DNA from: Prevotella sp. UBA2754
Lineage (GTDB): Bacteria; Bacteroidota; Bacteroidia; Bacteroidales; Bacteroidaceae
Assembly: GCA_002353295.1 (NCBI GenBank)
Contig: DEJG01000006.1
Location: 1 to 57,612 of the forward strand
Direction of reading: 5' to 3'
DNA: 57,612 bases
Position numbers and translations under genes: made by a program. The notes beneath the pieces are model-generated. The model did no database searches. It was given only the letters and a program-made list of their open reading frames with translations, and was not told the origin of the DNA. Shown piece by piece: positions 40,999 through 48,713 of the stretch. Position 1 is the first letter of the stretch; the number at the start of each line of letters is the position of its first letter.

Positions 40999-41031
40999 AT
41001 TTCTGTTAATAACGTTAAAATTAACGGAAAT
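40999..41031. promoter_or_regulatory. inverted repeat upstream of the rprX promoter
   Basis: 12-bp arms (40999-41010 and 41020-41031, one G-T pair) with a 9-nt loop containing AACGTTAAA. No T-run follows, so it is less likely a terminator for the receptor gene and could be an operator for the two-component genes. Confidence 0.4.
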
Positions 41032-41068
41032 ATTTAACTAAAAGACTTCTTCGTATCGGTAAAAGCAG

Positions 41069-41076
41069 TATCTTTG
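41069..41076 (+). promoter_or_regulatory. -7 box of rprXY
   Basis: TATCTTTG, ending 8 nt before the rprX start codon. No convincing -33 box at 19-20 bp; an inverted repeat lies further upstream. Confidence 0.6.
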
Positions 41077-41084
41077 CTTCCGAT

Positions 41085-42647
41085 ATGAAGAAGTCTACTA
41101 TTTGGATTATAGCCATCGTGATGGGATTCGCTTTTGTGGGTCTGCTTTATCTTCAGTTTTCCTATGTTGAGGAAATGGTGAAGATGAAGAAAGAGCAGTT
41201 CGATGAAAGTGTGAATCGCAGTTTGTATCAGGCTACTCACAATCTGGAGTTAAATGAGACCAAGCGTTATCTGGAAAAGGATGTGAAAGGGGTGGAACGC
41301 CGTGCTTTCAACCAAGATTCTGTGATGATTAACGGTCTCGATGGGTCAATCCGCCATTCCCATCAATTTGCCGTAGCTGCCGATGATGGCACGATATATT
41401 CTTCTTTCCAGTTGAAGACCTTTGAAGTGAAGCCAGCTTCCGTTCCTAAGGCGATAATACTGCGTAAGGACAAAAGCTCGCTGTCGGAAGCTACCAAGTC
41501 AATGCAAGAAATAGTGCGTCAACGTTATCTTTACCAGAAGGCTTTGCTCGATGAAGTAGTATATAATATTTTATATACAGCCAGTGACAAACCGTTGAAG
41601 GAACGTGTCAATTTCCTCATGCTCGATCGTGATATCCGTGTGGAGTTGATGAATAATGGTGTCAATATTCCTTATCATTTCACGGTATCCACATCTGATG
41701 GTCGCGAAGTTTATCGTTGTCCGGATTATGATGACGAAGGCGAAAAGTACAGTTATTCTCAATATCTCTTCCAAAACGATCCGCAGTCGAAGATGGGTAT
41801 TGTGAAGATTCATTTCCCAGACATGAGCAGTTACATCTTCTCTTCTGTTCGTTTCATGATTCCGTCGCTGGCATTTACCGTGGTTTTGTTGATAACCTTT
41901 ATTTTCACCATTGTATCAATATTCCGCCAGAAGCGATATTCTGAAATAAAGAACGACTTCATCAACAACATGACACATGAGCTGAAAACGCCAATTGCCT
42001 CTATATCTTTGGCCGCTCAGATGATGAACGATGATAGCGTACCCAAGAGCGAGCAGATGACAAAGCACTTGGGTGGAGTGATTGCAGACGAATCAAAACG
42101 TCTCAGATTCCTCGTAGAGAAAGTACTGCAGATGTCAATGTTCGATAAGAAGAGCGTGGTGTTCAAGAAGAAACAGCTCGATCTCAACGAGATGGTTGAG
42201 AATATTTCCTCTACCTTCACCCTTCGCGTGGAGCATACGGGCGGTAAGATTTATACGCAGATAGAAGCTGTTGATTCGGGTATCTATGTCGATGAAGTAC
42301 ACTTCCAGAATGCCATTACTAATCTGATGGACAATGCAGTGAAATATCGCAAACCTGAAGAGCCTCTAGACATTTATATCCGTACATGGAATGAGCACGA
42401 TCGTCTGATGTTGAGTATTCGCGATACTGGGCAGGGCATCAAGAAAGAAAACCTGAAGAAGATTTTTGATAAGTTCTATCGTGTACATACAGGTAATAAG
42501 CACGATGTCAAAGGCTTCGGTTTAGGTCTTGCCTATGTCAAGAAAGTAATAGACCTGCATCAGGGCGAAATCAAATGTGAGAGCGATTTGGGCAAGGGTA
42601 CCAAATTCACCATCTCATTGCCCGTCATGAAAGAGAATGAATCATAA
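41085..42647 (+). CDS. rprX: sensor histidine kinase, RprX-like
   Basis: A 520-residue membrane sensor. Membrane helix 1 (about residues 5-24), a periplasmic sensor region (about 25-258) and helix 2 (FMIPSLAFTVVLLITFIF) lead to a dimerisation domain. The phosphorylated His298 is in NNMTHELKTPIASISL, and the ATPase domain shows NLMDNAVKYRKPEE, DTGQGIKKENL and GFGLGLAYVKKV. Layout and length match RprX of Bacteroides, which pairs with RprY. The response-regulator gene follows after 35 nt. The stimulus is not evident from sequence. Confidence 0.88.
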   Translation: MKKSTIWIIAIVMGFAFVGLLYLQFSYVEEMVKMKKEQFDESVNRSLYQATHNLELNETKRYLEKDVKGVERRAFNQDSVMINGLDGSIRHSHQFAVAADDGTIYSSFQLKTFEVKPASVPKAIILRKDKSSLSEATKSMQEIVRQRYLYQKALLDEVVYNILYTASDKPLKERVNFLMLDRDIRVELMNNGVNIPYHFTVSTSDGREVYRCPDYDDEGEKYSYSQYLFQNDPQSKMGIVKIHFPDMSSYIFSSVRFMIPSLAFTVVLLITFIFTIVSIFRQKRYSEIKNDFINNMTHELKTPIASISLAAQMMNDDSVPKSEQMTKHLGGVIADESKRLRFLVEKVLQMSMFDKKSVVFKKKQLDLNEMVENISSTFTLRVEHTGGKIYTQIEAVDSGIYVDEVHFQNAITNLMDNAVKYRKPEEPLDIYIRTWNEHDRLMLSIRDTGQGIKKENLKKIFDKFYRVHTGNKHDVKGFGLGLAYVKKVIDLHQGEIKCESDLGKGTKFTISLPVMKENES

Positions 42648-42682
42648 AAACAATATATTAAACACATTAAACAATAAAGATT

Positions 42683-43381
42683 ATGGAAGAAAAACTGAAA
42701 ATTCTTCTTTGTGAAGACGACGAGAATCTTGGAATGCTTTTGCGTGAGTATCTGGCCGCTAAAGGTTATCAGGCAGAACTTTGTCCTGATGGTGAGGCAG
42801 GTTACAAGGCTTTCCTGAAGACCAAGTTTGATATCTGTGTGCTTGATGTGATGATGCCAAAGAAAGACGGTTTCACGCTGGCACAGGAAATTCGCAGTGC
42901 CAATGCGGAGATTCCCATCATTTTCCTGACAGCTAAGACCCTGAAGGAAGACATCCTCGAAGGTTTTAAGATTGGTGCTGACGACTATATCACGAAACCT
43001 TTCTCTATGGAAGAATTAGTGCTTCGTGTTGAGGCTATCCTGCGTCGTGTGCGTGGTAAGAAAAACAAAGAGAGTTCTGTTTATCACATCGGACGTTTCA
43101 CTTTCGATACCCAGAAACAGTTACTGACTATTGGCGATAAGCAAACAAAGCTCACTACTAAGGAGAACGAACTGCTGGCACTGCTGTGCTCTCATGCCAA
43201 CGAGATTCTGCAGCGCGACTTTGCCCTGAAAACCATCTGGATTGATGACAACTATTTCAATGCTCGTTCTATGGATGTTTACATCACCAAGTTGCGTAAG
43301 CATCTGAAGGACGATGACCAAATTGAGATTATCAATATTCATGGTAAGGGCTATAAACTCATTTCTCCAGAGAAGGAGTAA
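42683..43381 (+). CDS. rprY: OmpR-family response regulator, RprY-like
   Basis: A 232-residue regulator. The receiver has the acidic pocket CEDDENLG, the phospho-acceptor Asp55 in ICVLDVMMPKKDG and Lys in DYITKPFSMEEL. The C-terminal winged helix (LTTKENELLALLCSHANEIL, NARSMDVYITKLRKHLK, GKGYKL) binds DNA. It is encoded directly after its kinase and the operon ends with a strong terminator. RprY proteins in Bacteroides control stress and ion-transport genes; targets here are unknown. Confidence 0.92.
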   Translation: MEEKLKILLCEDDENLGMLLREYLAAKGYQAELCPDGEAGYKAFLKTKFDICVLDVMMPKKDGFTLAQEIRSANAEIPIIFLTAKTLKEDILEGFKIGADDYITKPFSMEELVLRVEAILRRVRGKKNKESSVYHIGRFTFDTQKQLLTIGDKQTKLTTKENELLALLCSHANEILQRDFALKTIWIDDNYFNARSMDVYITKLRKHLKDDDQIEIINIHGKGYKLISPEKE

Positions 43382-43440
43382 CTGTCAGTATTATCATTTT
43401 GATTTCGAACGTTCCGCTTCGGAGTCAAATAGGTAGAATT

Positions 43441-43478
43441 CGAAGAAATGTTAACAAACTAACATTTCTTCGTTTTTT
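43441..43478 (+). terminator. intrinsic terminator after rprXY
   Basis: A perfect 13-bp stem (43441-43453 with 43460-43472), 6-nt loop and six T residues at 43473-43478. Part of the T-run also serves as the -33 box of the next promoter. Confidence 0.92.
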
Positions 43479-43506
43479 GATATTAACGCGGAACTTTGTA
43501 TCTTTG
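43476..43506 (+). promoter_or_regulatory. orphan promoter reading into the opposite gene
   Basis: TTTG at 43476-43479, exactly 19 bp, then TATCTTTG at 43499-43506. The next plus-strand ORF (43538-43681, 47 codons) is almost wholly antisense to the secreted-protein gene and has no recognisable product. Confidence 0.6.
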
Positions 43507-43562
43507 TCATCTTGAAACTTAAGCAATAGTGAAGTTCATGCTGGTAGATCATGAGGGAGAGT

Positions 43563-44387
43563 TCAATGATAGGTATAGTCCATTTTCATGGAAATATAGC
43601 CCTTGGGCCATTTCACTTTGTCCAGGAAGAACTTTGCAGAACCCTGTGACAGCAGGAACAAGTCGGGTCTCACTTCCTTGAACTCATATTGCATATTGTT
43701 CTGTTTCTCTTGCCAGTTAATGCGTGCTATCTGCCAACAGCCATCAGCGATATGTACCCTCATGTTATCGAGTTTTACAATATAGAACGTCCTATTGCCC
43801 TTGGTATAACTGCCCACATATTCCATGCCAGTCTCCTGCTTCTTCCTGTATTTCTTCTGCAAATCCTTTACTTTCTCGCGCACCTTCTTATAGAACGCGT
43901 CATACACATTGGCACTCATCATGCCATCATGTTTCAGGAATGACTTGATTTGCTTCTCTGTCAGTTCCTGCTTCATCTCCACCATCCGTACATTCGAGGT
44001 CGTGATCCTGCCGTTATTGAACAGCACGTCCTCTGCCATCGTGATACCGAAATGCTTATGTTCCCGGAGAGCTGATACGATAGGGCCGTAACCTGCCAAA
44101 CGGGCGGCGAAGGTGATGGTCCTGCGGTGGGGAAACTTCGTCAGGTCGATGTCTTTCTCCAATTGGCAAGTCACCGAATAACGCAGTGCCCTGACTCTCT
44201 TTTTGAGCGGCATGGAATTAGCAAGCACCTTCTTCAATAGGTATTCTTCGAAAGTCATGCCGTCAGGCAGCACCACCGTCTCCGCCAGATTAAGTGAATA
44301 GGCAATATCCTCATCTTCGTCCTGTGCGTATATATTCAATGTCGTGAACAAAAGTGCGGCCGTAAGGATTAATCGTATTACTTTCAT
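43563..44387 (-). CDS. secreted protein of unknown function
   Basis: A 274-residue protein with a signal peptide (MKVIRLILTAALLFTTLNIY, cleaved near AQ). An acidic stretch (DEDEDIAY) is followed by LAETVVLPDGMTFEEYLLKK, then a basic helical region around KVREKVKDLQKKYRKKQETG and a beta-rich C-terminal part (GNRTFYIVKLDNMRVHI, AKFFLDKVKWPKGYISMKMD). I do not recognise the family. The in-frame ATG at 44483 lies upstream of the promoter box, so the ATG at 44387 is preferred. The gene is monocistronic and convergent with rprXY. Confidence 0.75.
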   Translation of the reverse strand: MKVIRLILTAALLFTTLNIYAQDEDEDIAYSLNLAETVVLPDGMTFEEYLLKKVLANSMPLKKRVRALRYSVTCQLEKDIDLTKFPHRRTITFAARLAGYGPIVSALREHKHFGITMAEDVLFNNGRITTSNVRMVEMKQELTEKQIKSFLKHDGMMSANVYDAFYKKVREKVKDLQKKYRKKQETGMEYVGSYTKGNRTFYIVKLDNMRVHIADGCWQIARINWQEKQNNMQYEFKEVRPDLFLLSQGSAKFFLDKVKWPKGYISMKMDYTYH

Positions 44388-44411
44388 TTCCCTGTCATTA
44401 TGTGTTCGTTG

Positions 44412-44443
44412 CAAAGATAAGCAATTATTTTCTATTAACCAAT
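44412..44443 (-). promoter_or_regulatory. promoter of the secreted-protein gene
   Basis: On the minus strand: ATTGG at 44443-44439, a 19-bp spacer, TATCTTTG at 44419-44412; the start codon follows 24 nt later. Confidence 0.65.
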
Positions 44444-44464
44444 AGTTATCCTCTAATATTACAA

Positions 44465-44498
44465 AGAGGGGACAGTCAATCAAGTTGACTGCCCCTCT
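44465..44498 (-). terminator. hairpin after gdhA, probable terminator
   Basis: A 14-bp stem with one bulged base (44465-44479 with 44485-44498) and a 5-nt loop, 30 nt after the gdhA stop. There is only a weak T-run, so termination may be partial. Confidence 0.6.
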
Positions 44499-44527
44499 CT
44501 CTTTGAAGTATTCTAGTAGGAAGATTA

Positions 44528-45865
44528 TTATACGATACCCTGGCTCATCATGGCGCTGGCAACCTTCATGAAGCCTGCAACGTTAGCACCCTTCACATAG
44601 TTGATGTAACCATCAGCCTGTGTACCATACTTCACGCAGTTCTCGTGAATATCGTTCATGATACGCTTCAGATAGTTGTCAACTTCCTCGGCAGTCCAGC
44701 TCAGACGCTCTGAGTTCTGCGACATCTCAAGACCAGATACTGATACACCACCGGCGTTTGAAGCCTTACCAGGAGCATACAACAGTTTGTTGTCCTGGAA
44801 AATCTTGATGGCCTCAGGCAGTGAAGGCATGTTGGCACCCTCGGCAACGGCAATTACACCATTGTCAACCAGAGCCTGAGCCTGCTCGCCATTGATCTCG
44901 TTCTGAGTGGCGCAAGGCAGTGCGATGTCGGCTTTCTCGTGCCAAGGACGCTCACCTGCGTGATATACTGCATTAGGATACTCCTCAGCATACTCCTTGA
45001 TACGTCCGCGCTCTACGTTCTTCAGCTCCTTGACGTATGCCAGTTTGTCAGCGTCGATACCATCTGGGTCGTAGATGTAACCGTCAGAGTCAGACAGCGT
45101 AAGAACTGTAGCACCCAGCTGGATGCACTTCTCAGTAGCATACTGAGCTACATTACCAGAACCAGAGATCAGCACCTTCTTGCCCTTCAGCTCGATGCCA
45201 CGAGTAGCCAGCATAGAAGTCAGGAAGTAAACCGTACCGTAACCAGTAGCCTCAGGACGAATCAGTGAACCGCCGAAGGGGATACCCTTACCGGTGAGCA
45301 CACCCTGGAACTGGTGAGTCAGCTTCTTGTACTGTCCGAACAGGTAACCTACCTCACGACCACCAACACCGATATCACCAGCGGGTACGTCCTCGTCTGG
45401 ACCGATAACGCGATACAGTTCATTCATGAATGCCTGGCAGAAACGCATTACCTCAGCATCGCTCTTGCCACGTGGAGAGAAGTCCGATCCACCCTTGGCA
45501 CCACCCATAGGCAGTGTGGTCAGTGAGTTCTTGAAAGTCTGCTCGAAAGCCAAGAACTTCAGAATACCCAGGTTTACACTCTTGTGATAGCGCAGACCGC
45601 CTTTGTACGGACCGATAGCATTGTTGTGCTGAATACGGTAACCCATGTTTGTCTGTACTTTACCCTGGTCGTCTACCCATGTTACGCGGAATTCGTATAC
45701 ACGATCGGGGATGCAAAGGCGCTCAATCAGATTGGCCTTCTCAAACTCAGGGTGCTTGTTGTACTCTTCTTCGATAGTGGGAAGAACTTGACTTACGGCC
45801 TGAATGTACTCAGGCTCGTTGGGGAAGCGTTGCTTCAGATTCTCTACAACTTGTGCTGCATTCAT
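44528..45865 (-). CDS. gdhA: glutamate dehydrogenase, hexameric (GdhA type)
   Basis: A 445-residue enzyme interconverting 2-oxoglutarate plus ammonium and glutamate. The substrate site GPYKGGLRYHKSVNLGILKF, the catalytic-lysine segment LPMGGAKGGSDF and the dinucleotide fold (VLISGSGNVAQYATEK) are all present. The TLSDSDGYI block after the Rossmann fold, with Ser rather than Glu after the acidic residue, fits NADP-preferring GdhA. Length is typical. The ATG at 45865 is chosen over an in-frame ATG at 45970 that precedes the promoter. In Bacteroidales this is a main route of ammonium assimilation. Confidence 0.95.
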   Translation of the reverse strand: MNAAQVVENLKQRFPNEPEYIQAVSQVLPTIEEEYNKHPEFEKANLIERLCIPDRVYEFRVTWVDDQGKVQTNMGYRIQHNNAIGPYKGGLRYHKSVNLGILKFLAFEQTFKNSLTTLPMGGAKGGSDFSPRGKSDAEVMRFCQAFMNELYRVIGPDEDVPAGDIGVGGREVGYLFGQYKKLTHQFQGVLTGKGIPFGGSLIRPEATGYGTVYFLTSMLATRGIELKGKKVLISGSGNVAQYATEKCIQLGATVLTLSDSDGYIYDPDGIDADKLAYVKELKNVERGRIKEYAEEYPNAVYHAGERPWHEKADIALPCATQNEINGEQAQALVDNGVIAVAEGANMPSLPEAIKIFQDNKLLYAPGKASNAGGVSVSGLEMSQNSERLSWTAEEVDNYLKRIMNDIHENCVKYGTQADGYINYVKGANVAGFMKVASAMMSQGIV

Positions 45866-45928
45866 AATCTTTTTTCCTTTTTTGGTTATTATACTATTGA
45901 AAAATATTTGCTTTGTTATTTTCGGATG

Positions 45929-45959
45929 CAAAATTACATCAAAAAATTGAATTACCAAA
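45929..45959 (-). promoter_or_regulatory. promoter of gdhA
   Basis: On the minus strand: TTTG at 45959-45956, 19 bp, TAATTTTG at 45936-45929. The leader is about 60 nt, AT-rich. The TACCAAAC on the plus strand here is only a half-site of the sulfur operator. Confidence 0.7.
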
Positions 45960-46054
45960 CATTTTATCAAAAAAATAACGAAAAAACTTTCTTTTTGTCA
46001 CTTTTTGATTAAAATCAATCGAAAAATGATAATAATATGCAGTTTATATGTGTG

Positions 46055-46093
46055 CGAAAACAAAAGTTGTCGCTCACACTGTGAACGACAACT
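46055..46093 (-). terminator. terminator overlapping the end of clpC
   Basis: An 8-bp perfect stem (46065-46072 with 46086-46093) plus weaker inner pairs. On the minus strand it is followed by TTTTGTTTT. The hairpin includes the clpC stop codon (46074-46076). Confidence 0.7.
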
Positions 46094-48593
46094 CCTCTTT
46101 GTTTTCCTTTTTCGCAATATGTATCACACTGCCTGGTGGCAATTCTCCGTCGACTATCATTTCCGATATTCCGTCTTCGATATAATTTTGGATAGCTCGT
46201 TTGAGAGGACGGGCTCCGAATTGCACGTCGTAACCTTTCTCGGCCACAAACATCTTGGCTTCATCGCTCAGGTCAATAGCATAGCCCATATCCCCGATGC
46301 GTTTGTAGAGTCCAGCCAGTTCCACATCGATGATTTTCTTGATGGCGTCTAAATCCAATTGGTCGAAAGTGATAATCTCGTCCAGGCGGTTCAGGAATTC
46401 TGGTGAGAACTGCTTCGACAGCGCTTTCTGCACAATCTGTCGAGCGTGTTCCTTATCCTGTTCGTTGAGCATCAGAGCCCCTGAGCCTGTACTTGTGAAT
46501 CCCACGCCGCGTCCGAAGTCTTTCAGCTGACGGGTTCCTGCGTTTGATGTCATGATGATGACGGTATTGCGGAAATCCACAAAGCGTCCGTTGCCATCTG
46601 TCAGTCGTCCTTCGTCCAAAACCTGCAGCAGCAGATTGTACACATTGCCGTGTGCCTTTTCGATTTCGTCGAGAAGAACAATCGAGTAGGGGTGACGGCG
46701 CACGCGCTCTGTCAGTTGTCCACCTTCCTCGTAACCTACATATCCTGGAGGAGCACCAATCAGTCTTGAAACATTGAATGCTTCTGTATATTCGCTCATG
46801 TCGATTCGTATCAGCGCTTCGCTGGTGCCAAACATAAACTCAGCCAGTTTCTTGGCGAGATACGTCTTGCCCACGCCTGTAGGTCCTAGGAACATGAAGG
46901 CTCCAATCGGGTGATTAGGATCTTTGAGTCCTACGCGATTACGCTGTATGGCATGCACCAGTTTTTCGATAGCCTTGTCCTGTGCTATCACGTGCTTTTG
47001 CAATTCCTGCATCATGCCCTTCAGTCGGATGCCTTCCTCTTGCGCCATTCGCTGAACGGGCACACCGGTCATCATTGATACCACGTCCTGAACCTCTTTC
47101 TCCGTTACCGTCTGGCGGTCGTCGATGTCGCCTTCCTGCCATTTGCGGTTCATTTCTGCCAACTGGCTTTCCATCACTGTCTGGCGGTCGCGGAATCCAG
47201 CAGCCAATTCGAAGTTCTGGTTCTTAACGGCCTGTTGCTTTTTCTCTGTCACCTCTTTCAGCTGACTTTCCAGCTGAGCGATTTCCGGTGGCACCTGCAC
47301 ATTGCTAAGATGTACGCGCGAGCCCACCTCGTCCAATGCGTCAATCGCCTTGTCTGGTTGCTGACGGTCACTGATATATCGGTCTGTCAATTTGACACAT
47401 GCTTCCAGTGCGTCATCCGTATAGCTTACGTGATGGTGTCGCTCGTAGTGTTCTTTGATGTTATGCAGAATCTGCAGGGTTTCTTCTGATGTAGTTGGTT
47501 CCACCTGCACTTTCTGGAATCGTCGTTCCAGTGCACCGTCTTTCTCGATGGAGTTGCGATATTCGTCGAGTGTTGTAGCACCGATACATTGTATGGTGCC
47601 TCGTGCCAATGCAGGTTTCAGGATGTTGGCAGCATCCATCGACCCAGGAGTCGCCCCAGCCCCAATCATGGTGTGAATCTCGTCTATAAAGATAATCACA
47701 TCCTGATTCTGCTCCAGTTCCTTGATCAGTTGGCGCAGGCGTTCTTCGAACTGTCCGCGATATTTCGTGCCAGCCACTACGCCTGTCAGGTCTAGTGTCA
47801 CCAGTCGCTTGCCGAAGAGCACGGGCGAGCACTGATGGTGGGCTATCAGCTGCGCCAGTCCTTCCACGATGGCACTTTTGCCGACACCCGGTTCGCCTAT
47901 CAGTATGGGGTTGTTCTTTTTTCTTCTGCCCAAGATTTCTACGACGCGTTGTATTTCGCGCTCGCGTCCCACAACAGGGTCCAGTTTGTTTTCCATTGCC
48001 TGTTGTGTCAGGTCTGTCGAGAAATTGTCGAGCACGGGCGTCTTCGATTTAGTCTGTTTGGCTTGTGTCGTCGTCTGCCCATTCTTCGAAGTCTGGTTTT
48101 GTCCTTGTGCTGTCGATTCCTCTTCCTCGAAATCTTCGTCAGGCATGCCGATGCCGTTCTTCACGCTCAGCAATGTCAGTGTATCTTCGTAATTCATATT
48201 ATTCATTTCTAATACTATTTTGGCTCCGTTGTCTGCCTGATCATGCAGGATGGCCAGCAGCAGGTGTTGTTCGTCTACGCGGGTAGTATGTTGTATGCGA
48301 GCCTCCAGCACCGCCAATTTCAGGATATTGCTGGCTTTCTCGTTGAGCACCAGCTCGTTGGTGTTGATAGGCATACCTATTTCATCTTCGCGAACGCGAA
48401 CCTCCAATGCTGTCTTCACCGATGCCAGATTGATGGCCAGTCGGTTGAATACGTCGATGACAGGCCCGTCCTTCATGCGCATGATGCCCAGCAACAAATG
48501 CTCTGGGCCTACGCTTCTGCTGGCGAGTCTGGCTGCTTCCTCACGTGAATAGGCGAGAATTTCGGATACTTTAGGTGAAAATTGACTTGTCAT
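46074..48593 (-). CDS. clpC: Clp protease ATP-binding subunit ClpC
   Basis: An 839-residue AAA+ unfoldase that feeds substrates to ClpP. Two N-terminal Clp repeats (about 1-145), an acidic/Gln-rich linker, AAA+ domain 1 (GEPGVGKSAIVEGLA, residues 233-247; IIFIDEIHTMIG) and a UVR-type middle domain (EKKQQAVKNQNFELAAGFRD) are followed by AAA+ domain 2 (GPTGVGKTYLAKKLAEF, VLLDEIEKAH). The short UVR middle domain marks ClpC rather than ClpB. It stands alone; clpP is not in the window. No good promoter match directly upstream (GATGTTTG is the nearest). Confidence 0.93.
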   Translation of the reverse strand: MTSQFSPKVSEILAYSREEAARLASRSVGPEHLLLGIMRMKDGPVIDVFNRLAINLASVKTALEVRVREDEIGMPINTNELVLNEKASNILKLAVLEARIQHTTRVDEQHLLLAILHDQADNGAKIVLEMNNMNYEDTLTLLSVKNGIGMPDEDFEEEESTAQGQNQTSKNGQTTTQAKQTKSKTPVLDNFSTDLTQQAMENKLDPVVGREREIQRVVEILGRRKKNNPILIGEPGVGKSAIVEGLAQLIAHHQCSPVLFGKRLVTLDLTGVVAGTKYRGQFEERLRQLIKELEQNQDVIIFIDEIHTMIGAGATPGSMDAANILKPALARGTIQCIGATTLDEYRNSIEKDGALERRFQKVQVEPTTSEETLQILHNIKEHYERHHHVSYTDDALEACVKLTDRYISDRQQPDKAIDALDEVGSRVHLSNVQVPPEIAQLESQLKEVTEKKQQAVKNQNFELAAGFRDRQTVMESQLAEMNRKWQEGDIDDRQTVTEKEVQDVVSMMTGVPVQRMAQEEGIRLKGMMQELQKHVIAQDKAIEKLVHAIQRNRVGLKDPNHPIGAFMFLGPTGVGKTYLAKKLAEFMFGTSEALIRIDMSEYTEAFNVSRLIGAPPGYVGYEEGGQLTERVRRHPYSIVLLDEIEKAHGNVYNLLLQVLDEGRLTDGNGRFVDFRNTVIIMTSNAGTRQLKDFGRGVGFTSTGSGALMLNEQDKEHARQIVQKALSKQFSPEFLNRLDEIITFDQLDLDAIKKIIDVELAGLYKRIGDMGYAIDLSDEAKMFVAEKGYDVQFGARPLKRAIQNYIEDGISEMIVDGELPPGSVIHIAKKENKEELSFTV

Positions 48594-48637
48594 ACATCAT
48601 GATTCTTGCAAACATCGTGCCAAATTAACAAAAAAAT

Positions 48638-48669
48638 TTTGGAGCAATATAGAATAATCATTATCTTTG
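48638..48669 (+). promoter_or_regulatory. promoter of the C10 protease pair
   Basis: TTTG at 48638-48641, a 20-bp spacer and TATCTTTG at 48662-48669; the start codon is 44 nt further. Confidence 0.7.
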
Positions 48670-48713
48670 CAGCTATGTAATATATAATGGACAAATCAAA
48701 ATAGTATGTACAT

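Noticed and set aside
40999..41031. Terminator of the TonB-dependent receptor gene
   Set aside because: The stem is AT-rich and no T-run follows on the plus strand; listed only as an inverted repeat.
45951..45964. TACCAAACATTTTA in the gdhA promoter as a fourth sulfur operator
   Set aside because: Only the left half-site matches, the spacing to the -7 box differs, and the CAAA is explained as the gdhA -33 box.
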